A stretch of DNA of 6,116 bases from an uncultured Dietzia sp. (GTDB taxonomy: Bacteria; Actinomycetota; Actinomycetes; Mycobacteriales; Mycobacteriaceae): contig CAMNYG010000089.1 in NCBI GenBank assembly GCA_946570335.1, positions 1-6,116 of the forward strand, in the 5' to 3' direction. Below the pieces are notes generated by a model. It was not told where the DNA came from. It made no database searches and worked only from the letters and a program-made list of their open reading frames with translations. The position numbers were made by a program, and so were the translations under genes. This document shows, piece after piece, positions 1 to 5,319 of this stretch; position 1 is the stretch's first letter; each line of letters begins with the position of its first letter.

Positions 1-19
1 CGGCGGGAGGCTCCGACGC

Positions 20-703
20 ATGAGTGGTCCCGACCCACTGGCCGGGCTCGACCCGGTGGTGCAGGAGTCGACGCCCGCGATCATCGCGCGGGCGCTGCGC
101 CGCGCCATCTCGGACGGGACCTTCGGCCCCGGTGACCAACTCGGCGAGGCGGCGCTGGCCCGCTCCCTCGGGGTGAGTCGTGGGCCGCTGCGCGAGGCGA
201 TGCAGCGTCTCACCCAGGAGGGGCTGCTGGTCTCGCACCGCAACCGCGGGCTGTTCGTCCCGGAGCTGACGGCCGAATCCGTCTCCGACATGTACCTGCT
301 GCGCACGACCATCGAGACCGCCGCGCTGGACCGCATCCTGGAAACCGGGGTCGGTGCCGAGACGGCCGACGCGCTCGACGACGCCGTCGATGCCATGGCC
401 GTGCTGGCCGACGAGCCCCGGTCGGCGGCGATGGTGGCGGCCGATCTGGGCTTCCACCATGTCCTGGTCGAGGCCGCGAGCAGCCCGCGGTTGTCGCGCG
501 TCCACGAGACGGTGCTGGTGGAGACGAGCATGTGTCTGCACGCGATGAGTGGCACCTATACGGATGCGAGGTCCCGGCTCTCCGAGCATCGCGAGATCGC
601 CGCCGCGGTACGGGCGGGGGAGGCCGGCCGCGCCCGAACCCTGCTGGTGGAGCACATGGATGACGGCCACGCCCGCGTCCGGGCCGCGGGACTTGTGACC
701 TGA
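20..703 (+). CDS. GntR-family transcriptional regulator, FCD subfamily
   Basis: This is a 227-residue one-component DNA-binding regulator, the normal length for the FadR/FCD branch. Residues about 18-80 form the winged helix-turn-helix, with the typical stretch LARSLGVSRGPLREAMQRL (47-65) and the wing ending at GLFVPEL. Residues about 85-220 are the all-helical FCD effector domain. Asp142, His146, His190 and His212 sit where FCD proteins bind a metal that helps hold a carboxylate ligand, and Arg95 lies in the conserved first FCD helix. The ATG at 20 is preceded by GGGAGG (5-10) at good spacing, so the gene looks complete. It lies 200 bp upstream of, and on the same strand as, the ehu transporter genes. 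The inference is that it controls them in response to the solute or a breakdown product. Ectoine catabolic clusters elsewhere often use the MocR-type regulator EnuR instead, so this pairing rests only on position. Confidence 0.9.
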   Translation: MSGPDPLAGLDPVVQESTPAIIARALRRAISDGTFGPGDQLGEAALARSLGVSRGPLREAMQRLTQEGLLVSHRNRGLFVPELTAESVSDMYLLRTTIETAALDRILETGVGAETADALDDAVDAMAVLADEPRSAAMVAADLGFHHVLVEAASSPRLSRVHETVLVETSMCLHAMSGTYTDARSRLSEHREIAAAVRAGEAGRARTLLVEHMDDGHARVRAAGLVT

Positions 704-903
704 GGTGACGCGGATTCGAGACCGAAAAGCGTTGTGGCTGAGACTGTTGTGTTGCGGGTTGTGTCCGGAGCCACAAGTGACCCGTGATAAGTTCGGAATT
801 CCATAAGTGAGCATCGGGGCGTGGGCCAACGTTCCGGTGACAAAAGAGGTCGGATCGCGGGTGATCCCGCTGGTCTGATCGCGACCGGAAGGTTGGGAAG
901 ACC
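704..903 (+). promoter_or_regulatory. Control region upstream of ehuB with an inverted repeat and a direct repeat
   Basis: This 200-bp gap between the GntR gene and ehuB is less GC-rich than its surroundings and holds ordered sequence. TTGTGGCT (732-739) is the exact inverse of AGCCACAA (769-776), 29 bp apart. CCACAAGTGA (771-780) recurs as CCATAAGTGA (801-810), exactly 30 bp apart, about three helical turns. Between them lies the palindrome GGAATTCC (795-802) and a possible -10 TAAGTT (788-793), for which I see no good -35. The ribosome binding site of ehuB is probably GGAAGG (887-892). These are plausible operator sites for the neighbouring GntR regulator or another activator. The sequence shows the repeats; the regulatory role is inferred. 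Confidence 0.45.
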
Positions 904-1797
904 ATGACACCCTCGGTGTTGAGAAATCCCGTACGTACCCGTTCGATGGGAATCCTCGCCGCAGCCGCGGCGGTGGCGATGGGCCTGGCCGGCTGCACCT
1001 CCACGCAGACCGATGACGACTCGAGTCTCCTCGAGACCCTCCGGGAGCAGGGCTCCGTGACCGTCGGCTTCGCCGGGGAGGCCCCGTACTCCTTCATGGA
1101 GGACGGTGAGCTGACCGGTGCCACCGTGGCGCTGCACCGTGAGATCTTCAGCAACCTGGGGATCGACACCGTCGAGGGCGTCAACGCCGACTTCGGTGCC
1201 CTCATCCCCGGCCTGCAGGCCAACCGCTTCGACGTGGTGAGCGCCGGAATGTCGATCCTGCCCGAGCGCTGTGAGCAGGCCGCGTTCTCCGAGCCCGAGT
1301 TCAACTACACGACCGCGCTGATGGTCGCCGAGGGCAACCCGATGAACCTGTCGGACATGCAGTCCGTGCTCGACAGCGGCGCCCGGCTGGCCACCATGAC
1401 CGGCGCGATCGAGTCGGACTACGCCGCGGAGCTCGGAATCGACAACACCCAGGTGGCCACCCCGCAGGACGGCATGGACGCCGTCACCTCCGGCCGCGCG
1501 GACGTGTTCGCGCTGACCGCCATCTCGCTGAACTGGATGGCCAACAACAATCCCGACGCCCCGGTCGAGGTGACCGAGTCGTTCGTCGCGGAGATCGACG
1601 GCGTGCCGCAGGTCGGCGCCGGTGGCACGGTGTTCCGCACCGACGACCAGGAGTTGCTCGACGCGTACAACGAGGAGCTCGCCAAGATCACCTCCGACGA
1701 GGAGAAGTACCTCGACATCGTCGGGGAGTTCGGATTCACCGCGGAGGAGCTCCCGGACCCCTCGCTGACGACCGCGGACCTCTGCGCCGGGACGTGA
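904..1797 (+). CDS. ehuB: Ectoine/hydroxyectoine ABC transporter substrate-binding lipoprotein EhuB
   Basis: This is a 297-residue extracellular solute-binding protein of family 3 (amino-acid type), anchored to the membrane as a lipoprotein. Its signal sequence has a basic start, a hydrophobic core at 16-29 and the lipobox L28-A-G-C31, so Cys31 should be lipidated. The mature domain starts near residue 42. Features shared with known EhuB proteins, as I recall them, include GFAGEAPYSF (55-64), the DFGALIPGL stretch (96-104), PERCEQAAFSEP (120-131) and the C-terminal DLCAG. Cys123 and Cys294 are the only other cysteines and could form a disulfide outside the cell. Its role is to capture ectoine or hydroxyectoine and pass it to EhuC/EhuD. 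It is the first gene of a four-gene operon. The family assignment is strong. Ligand identity is less sure, because one residue of the expected aromatic box seems changed (Ser117 where a Phe is expected). Confidence 0.88.
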   Translation: MTPSVLRNPVRTRSMGILAAAAAVAMGLAGCTSTQTDDDSSLLETLREQGSVTVGFAGEAPYSFMEDGELTGATVALHREIFSNLGIDTVEGVNADFGALIPGLQANRFDVVSAGMSILPERCEQAAFSEPEFNYTTALMVAEGNPMNLSDMQSVLDSGARLATMTGAIESDYAAELGIDNTQVATPQDGMDAVTSGRADVFALTAISLNWMANNNPDAPVEVTESFVAEIDGVPQVGAGGTVFRTDDQELLDAYNEELAKITSDEEKYLDIVGEFGFTAEELPDPSLTTADLCAGT

Positions 1798-1827
1798 TCC
1801 CGATTCCGAGAACCGAGGTGAGCGGAA

Positions 1828-2559
1828 GTGGGCCGTAACCTCGACGCCTTCCTGGAAGCCTGGCCCGGCTTCCAGGAAGGCATTCTCACGACCATCTACC
1901 TGACCCTGGGCGGAGCGGCGCTGGCGTTCGTCATGGCGCTGGTGCTTGGCGTGGCCGCCAGCTCGCGACTCATCGTGGTCCGAGGAATGTCCAGGACGAT
2001 CGTCGAGTTCTTCCGCGGCACGTCGTTGCTGGTGCAGCTGTTCTGGCTGTTCTTCGTCCTCCCTCTGCTCGGCTACGAGCTCGACCCGATGTTCTGCGGC
2101 ATCCTCGCCCTGGGCCTGAACTACGGGGCGTATGCCGCCGAGGTGGTCCGCGGGGCCCTGGCGGCCGTGCCCCCCGAGCAGGGCGAAGCCGCTGTCGCCC
2201 TGAACTTCACCGCGTGGCAGCGCCTGCACAGGGTGACCTTCCCGCAGGCCTGGGTGCAGATGATCCCGCCGCTGAACAACCTGCTGATCCAGCTGCTCAA
2301 AGGCAGTGCGCTGGCCAGCTTCATCCTGCTCAGCGACCTGACCTATCACATCGGTGAACTGCGGAAATCGACCGGTGACACCGTGTTCGCCTTCGGTATC
2401 GGCCTGCTGATCTACTTCGTGATCGCCTACATCCTGACGCTGTTCATGAACCTCCTGGAGTTCCTCGCCAAGGCCCGACTCGGGACCGGACCCACCCTGC
2501 GTGGGCTGCTGAGCCTGCGGCCCGAACGCGTCGACGATGCGGTGGGGGTGGACCGATGA
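1828..2559 (+). CDS. ehuC: Ectoine/hydroxyectoine ABC transporter permease EhuC
   Basis: This is a 243-residue inner-membrane permease of the HisM/GlnP amino-acid type. Hydrophobic spans lie at about 20-44, 64-82, 88-108, 150-170 and 187-210. The FRGTSLLVQLFW stretch (62-73) is the usual polar-transporter signature. The cytoplasmic EAA loop, which docks on the ATPase, starts at Glu120-Ala-Ala and runs through the FPQA turn (138-141). The start is GTG at 1828, chosen because GAGGTG (1815-1820) lies seven bases upstream; the hydrophilic first ten residues are normal for the family. It follows ehuB after 30 bp and ends in a 4-bp ATGA overlap with ehuD, which suggests coupled translation. Its hydrophilic C-terminal tail (about 212-243) is somewhat long. 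Codons 7-18 encode a perfect inverted repeat in the mRNA, described separately. It should form the channel as a heterodimer with EhuD. Confidence 0.87.
   Translation: MGRNLDAFLEAWPGFQEGILTTIYLTLGGAALAFVMALVLGVAASSRLIVVRGMSRTIVEFFRGTSLLVQLFWLFFVLPLLGYELDPMFCGILALGLNYGAYAAEVVRGALAAVPPEQGEAAVALNFTAWQRLHRVTFPQAWVQMIPPLNNLLIQLLKGSALASFILLSDLTYHIGELRKSTGDTVFAFGIGLLIYFVIAYILTLFMNLLEFLAKARLGTGPTLRGLLSLRPERVDDAVGVDR
1846..1881 (+). promoter_or_regulatory. Perfect 15-bp hairpin inside the start of ehuC
   Basis: The arm GCCTTCCTGGAAGCC (1846-1860) is the exact inverse complement of GGCTTCCAGGAAGGC (1867-1881), separated by six bases. In the mRNA this would be a very stable, short-loop stem beginning 15 bases after the GTG start codon and about 50 bases after the ehuB stop. 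Each arm also contains a TTCCNGGAA palindrome (1849-1857 and 1870-1878), with centres 21 bp apart, about two helical turns. A role in limiting permease translation or protecting the ehuB message is inferred. No run of T follows, so it is not a classic intrinsic terminator. Confidence 0.65.
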
Positions 2560-3200
2560 GCGTCAACTGGAGTTGGGAACGCGCGGTCGAGAGCATCCCG
2601 GTCCTGCTGGAGGGCTTCCGCATCACCCTGCTGGCGACCGTCGCCGGGTTCCTCATCGCCGCCGTCCTCGGCCTGCTTGTCGCGGTCGTGCGGCGCTCGG
2701 CACCCGGGATCGTCACGGTTCCGCTGCGGATGGTCACCGAGTTCATCCGACTCACGCCGCTGGTGGTGCAACTGCTGTTCGCCTACTTCCTGCTACCGCA
2801 GTTCTCCGCGCTCCAGATCGGCATCGTCGTGCTCGGAATCCACTACGCCACCTACATGGCGGAGGTGTACCGCGCGGGCATCGATGCGGTACCGCGCGGG
2901 CAGTGGGAGGCCGCGCGGGCGCTGTCGCTACCAGCGGGCCGTACCTGGCGTGCGGTGGTGCTGCCGCAGGCGATCCGGAACACGGTTCCCGCGCTGGGCA
3001 ACTACGCGATCTCCCTGTTCAAGGACACCCCGTTCCTGTTCGCGATCACTGTGGTCGAGATGGTCACGGCCGCCCAGCAATACGGTGCCCGGAACTTCCA
3101 GTACCTCGAGCCGATCACGATCGCCGGCGTGATCTTCCTGCTCGCGAGCTACCCGACGTCGATCCTGATCCGGAGACTGGAGAAGACCCTTGTCTACTGA
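2556..3200 (+). CDS. ehuD: Ectoine/hydroxyectoine ABC transporter permease EhuD
   Basis: This is a 214-residue inner-membrane permease, the second channel subunit of the importer and a relative of EhuC. Hydrophobic spans lie at about 22-45, 66-82, 86-104, 143-168 and 187-206. It has the paired signatures RLTPLVVQLLF (65-75) and an EAA loop starting at Glu118-Ala-Ala and running through LPQAIRNTVPALGN (136-149). The length is normal for this family. The ATG at 2556 overlaps the ehuC stop as ATGA, and a G-rich stretch (2541-2550) serves as ribosome binding site inside the end of ehuC. The two permeases are expected to form the heterodimeric pore that takes the solute from EhuB. Its last 11 bp overlap the start of ehuA. 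Without context it could pass for a general polar amino-acid permease; the Ehu call comes from the operon and the flanking EhuB and EhuA. Confidence 0.87.
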   Translation: MSVNWSWERAVESIPVLLEGFRITLLATVAGFLIAAVLGLLVAVVRRSAPGIVTVPLRMVTEFIRLTPLVVQLLFAYFLLPQFSALQIGIVVLGIHYATYMAEVYRAGIDAVPRGQWEAARALSLPAGRTWRAVVLPQAIRNTVPALGNYAISLFKDTPFLFAITVVEMVTAAQQYGARNFQYLEPITIAGVIFLLASYPTSILIRRLEKTLVY

Positions 3201-4029
3201 CGGAAACACCCCGACCGGCGCCACACAGCCGGCCAATCCACCCGGGGCGGGACCGGACGGCTCGCACATGGTGGTGTTCGACAAGGTGCTCAAGAAGTTC
3301 GGCACCAACGTCGTGCTGGACCATCTCGACTTCACCGTGCGCCGGGGTGAGCGGGTGGCGCTCATCGGTCCCAGTGGCTCGGGCAAGACCACCATCCTGC
3401 GGTTGCTCATGACGCTCGAGGAGGTCGACGGGGGCGTGATCTGGGTCGAGGGCCAGCCCCTGACCCACCAGTTCAAGGGCGACAAGCTGGTCAAGGCCTC
3501 ACAGAAGCACCTGCGCCTGGCCCGGTCGAAGATCGGGATGGTGTTCCAGCAGTTCAACCTGTTCCCCAACATGACGGTGTTGGGCAACATCACCGAGGCC
3601 CAGATCCACGTCCTGGGTCGTTCCAAGGCCGAGGCGGTGGAGCGTGCCCGTGAACTCCTGGCGACCGTCGGGATGTCGGACAAGGAGGACGCCCATCCCA
3701 CGACGCTCTCGGGCGGTCAGCAGCAGCGGGTGGCCATCGCCCGTGCACTGGCCATGGACCCGGACATCCTGCTGCTCGACGAGGTGACCTCCGCGCTCGA
3801 CCCGGAACTCGTGGCGGACGTGCTCGGGGTCCTGCGGATGATCGCCGAGACCACCGACATCACGATGCTGCTGGTCACCCACGAGATGGGTTTCGCCCGC
3901 GACGTGGCCGACCGGGTGCTGGTGTTCGACAAGGGCAAGATCGTCGAGGAAGGTACACCCGAGCAGATCTTCACCAATCCGCAGAAGGAGCGGACCCGCA
4001 CCTTCCTCAAGGCCGTGCTCGACCGCTGA
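3190..4029 (+). CDS. ehuA: Ectoine/hydroxyectoine ABC transporter ATP-binding protein EhuA
   Basis: This is a 279-residue cytoplasmic ATPase that powers the importer. All motifs are intact: Walker A GPSGSGKT (60-67), the Q-loop around VFQQFNLFPNMTV (118-130), signature LSGGQ (173-177), Walker B ILLLDE (193-198) with catalytic Glu198, D-loop SALD (201-204) and the switch His231 in LLVTHE. The stretches LDHLDF, LRLLMTLEEVDGGVIWVEG and the insert near 94-107 before the Q-loop are typical of EhuA and differ from ordinary GlnQ/HisP proteins. The start is TTG at 3190, overlapping the end of ehuD by 11 bp, because GGAGA (3179-3183) sits six bases upstream. This gives a 26-residue Pro/Gly/Thr-rich, probably disordered N-terminus before Met27. 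Starting at Met27 instead would still leave a whole ATPase domain. It is the last gene of the operon. Confidence 0.9.
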   Translation: MSTDGNTPTGATQPANPPGAGPDGSHMVVFDKVLKKFGTNVVLDHLDFTVRRGERVALIGPSGSGKTTILRLLMTLEEVDGGVIWVEGQPLTHQFKGDKLVKASQKHLRLARSKIGMVFQQFNLFPNMTVLGNITEAQIHVLGRSKAEAVERARELLATVGMSDKEDAHPTTLSGGQQQRVAIARALAMDPDILLLDEVTSALDPELVADVLGVLRMIAETTDITMLLVTHEMGFARDVADRVLVFDKGKIVEEGTPEQIFTNPQKERTRTFLKAVLDR

Positions 4030-4091
4030 CGCGCTGGCTGTCTGCGCCGCCCCTACCTCTCGGCCGCCCCGCCCTGTATGTCGGGGTCAGC
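4030..4091. other. Short gap between convergent ehuA and response regulator genes
   Basis: Both flanking genes end here, so transcription must stop from both sides within 62 bp. The only inverted repeat I find is CCCCG (4067-4071) with CGGGG (4082-4086), a five-pair stem with a ten-base loop and no T tract. That is weak support for a terminator. Termination may depend on Rho or run into the opposite gene. Confidence 0.3.
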
Positions 4092-4709
4092 TCAGTGGGC
4101 CGCCTCGAGTCCGTGTCGCATGCCCCACGCCACGGCCTGCGCGCGCGTGGTGACGCCGATCTTCCGGTACGCCTCGCGGATGTAGGACTTCACGGTGTTG
4201 GGGGAGAGGTACCGCGACCTGGCGATCTCCTCGTTGGAGTAGCCGCGCACGATCAGCGAGAGCATTTCGGCCTCGCGCGGTGTCAGACCCACGTCCTCGG
4301 TCGGCCAGCGGTCGCCGGACACGCCGCCGTCTCGCGAGCCCAGATCCACCACGCGTTTCCCGGTGGCTATCAACTCGATCCCCTCGACCATCGCCGTGGC
4401 GGGCAGCGATTTGGCGAGGAACCCGTCGGCGCCGGAGGCCAGTGAATCCGCCACGGCCCGCGGGTCGGTCATGAAGGAGTAGACGGCGACGGCTCGTACG
4501 CCCGGGTGCGTCGCGAGCTCCGCCAGTCTGGACTGCCAGCCCAGTGGGGCCGCGAACGTGTCGAACAGGGCCACGTCCACGGCGACGCCCGGGCGAGCCT
4601 GCAGTTGGGTGTCCACCACCAGAACGCGGTCGGAGTACGGGGACAGCAGCGCGCGCACGCCGGCCACCACGACATCGAAATCGTTGACCACGGATACGCG
4701 TACCGGCAT
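4092..4709 (-). CDS. NarL/LuxR-type response regulator transcription factor
   Basis: This 205-residue protein has an N-terminal receiver domain (about 3-118) and a C-terminal LuxR-type helix-turn-helix (about 140-198). The receiver keeps the likely phospho-acceptor Asp50, Ser78 and Lys100, but the usual acidic pair is Asn9-Asp10 rather than two acids. The DNA-binding half is textbook: LTPREAEMLSLIVRGYSNEEIA (142-163), then SPNTVKSYIREAYRKIGV (169-186). I chose the ATG at 4709 because the receiver fold begins right after it (PVRVSVVND); the frame stays open upstream, but that part looks non-coding. No Shine-Dalgarno is visible, and a TANNNT -10 suggests a leaderless message. No sensor kinase is adjacent, so it is an orphan regulator here. 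It is divergent from the WhiB gene and shares its 102-bp control region. I recall a response regulator beside a whiB gene near sigD/groEL in related actinomycetes; that cannot be checked here. Confidence 0.88.
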   Translation of the reverse strand: MPVRVSVVNDFDVVVAGVRALLSPYSDRVLVVDTQLQARPGVAVDVALFDTFAAPLGWQSRLAELATHPGVRAVAVYSFMTDPRAVADSLASGADGFLAKSLPATAMVEGIELIATGKRVVDLGSRDGGVSGDRWPTEDVGLTPREAEMLSLIVRGYSNEEIARSRYLSPNTVKSYIREAYRKIGVTTRAQAVAWGMRHGLEAAH

Positions 4710-4715
4710 GAGGCA

Positions 4716-4721
4716 AAGGTA
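4716..4721 (-). promoter_or_regulatory. Likely -10 element of a leaderless promoter for the response regulator
   Basis: Read on the minus strand, TACCTT fits the actinobacterial -10 pattern TANNNT and is followed by exactly six bases and then the ATG. That would put the transcript start at the A of the start codon. The lack of a ribosome binding site for this gene supports it. No good -35 is seen, which is common for such promoters. Confidence 0.45.
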
Positions 4722-4736
4722 GCAGTGAATCCCGTT

Positions 4737-4754
4737 CACACCCCTGGGGGTGTG
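4737..4754. promoter_or_regulatory. Perfect 18-bp palindrome between divergent regulators (putative operator)
   Basis: CACACCCC (4737-4744) and GGGGTGTG (4747-4754) are exact inverse complements with a two-base centre. The site lies 27 bp upstream of the response regulator start and 57 bp upstream of the WhiB start, overlapping where the -35 of the leaderless promoter would fall. A dimeric regulator binding here could control both genes. The loop is too short for a good RNA hairpin, so DNA binding is the better reading. Confidence 0.55.
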
Positions 4755-4811
4755 CCGCGCGCCTGCCTCCTCGGCCGACAGTGGGTGCAGCACCAGAGGA
4801 GATGACGAGAG

Positions 4812-5090
4812 ATGGCGCAGGCACGGAGGCTCACCCGGATCGAAGAGCAATGGGAATGGGCGGATCACGGGCACTGCCAGGCTCTGCCCGATCTGTTCTA
4901 TAACTCCGAGCACGAGCCCAAGGGGGTGCGCCGGCGCAAGGAAGCCGCGGCGAAGAAGATCTGCGCCAGCTGCCCGGTTCTGGCCGAGTGCCGCGAGCAC
5001 GCCTTGGCCAACAGTGAGCTGTACGGGGTGTGGGGCGGCATGTCCGAGGCCGAGCGGCACCGCCGGGCCGGCCGGACCCGCACGGGCTGA
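4812..5090 (+). CDS. WhiB-family iron-sulfur transcriptional regulator
   Basis: This 92-residue protein has the four WhiB cysteines, Cys22, Cys51, Cys54 and Cys60, in the C-x2-C-x5-C arrangement, which bind a [4Fe-4S] cluster. It also has the GVWGG turn (72-76), followed by a basic tail (RHRRAGRTRTG) for DNA contact. WhiB proteins sense redox state or nitric oxide and act by binding the principal sigma factor. The WEW start, the REQ-like helix before Cys51 and the SCPVLAECREHAL stretch look most like the WhiB3/WhiD branch by memory, so no symbol is given. The ATG at 4812 has GAGGAG (4796-4801) ten bases upstream. A short ATG at 4802 is out of frame. The C-terminal tail is short compared with WhiB3, and its TGA stop coincides with the first base of a repeat element, so the end of the protein may have been reshaped by that repeat. 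Confidence 0.93.
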   Translation: MAQARRLTRIEEQWEWADHGHCQALPDLFYNSEHEPKGVRRRKEAAAKKICASCPVLAECREHALANSELYGVWGGMSEAERHRRAGRTRTG

Positions 5091-5293
5091 GAGGCTTTCC
5101 GCTCGCGCCGTCGGCGACTCCGCATTCGCTTTCGCTCGGATCCGCGGATGCTCTGTCCGGGGCCTTCACGTGGTTCTCGCTTCTCGCCTCCCGCTTTTCG
5201 CCCCCGCCTCGCTATTGCGCACCATCAGCGATTTGCGCACCGTCAGCGTTGCGACACGCCGGGCGAGATCTCGCTGATGGTGCGCAACGCCGG
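5088..5293. repeat. Intergenic repeat element, copy 1 (about 206 bp)
   Basis: The element begins at the whiB stop codon with TGAGAGG and matches 5320-5518. The first 92 bp differ at about four positions, a middle stretch near 5181-5202 differs with a net 7-bp length change, and the last 86 bp of the core (5203-5288) are identical to 5428-5513. It carries a perfect 17-bp inverted repeat. Open frames through it are artefacts of GC-rich repeat sequence. No transposase or flanking target duplication is visible, so it may be a non-autonomous or REP-like element. Confidence 0.75.
5215..5287. repeat. 17-bp inverted repeat in copy 1
   Basis: TTGCGCACCATCAGCGA (5215-5231) pairs perfectly with 5271-5287 across a 39-bp loop. 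The loop begins with a near copy of the left arm, TTGCGCACCGTCAGCG (5233-5248), which could pair with the same right arm through a G-U wobble in RNA. Two alternative stems are therefore possible. Confidence 0.8.
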
Positions 5294-5319
5294 TGAGGGT
5301 GGTGAGGCTTGGCGATGGT

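Noticed and set aside
1846..1881. Intrinsic terminator between ehuB and ehuC
   Set aside because: The stem is strong, but no T tract follows and it lies inside the ehuC reading frame, so full termination is unlikely; kept as a possible attenuator.
556..2349. Long minus-strand open frame (597 codons) opposite ehuB and ehuC
   Set aside because: It is antisense to well-recognised genes, rich in His, Gly, Arg and Gln as expected from complementary GC-rich codons, and shows no known domain.
4710..5060. N-terminal extension of the response regulator to 322 residues
   Set aside because: The extra part is antisense to the WhiB gene and its control region, and the receiver fold starts directly at the ATG at 4709.
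5140..5149. Palindrome ATCCGCGGAT as a binding site in repeat copy 1
   Set aside because: It is broken by a C-to-T change in copy 2, so it does not look maintained.
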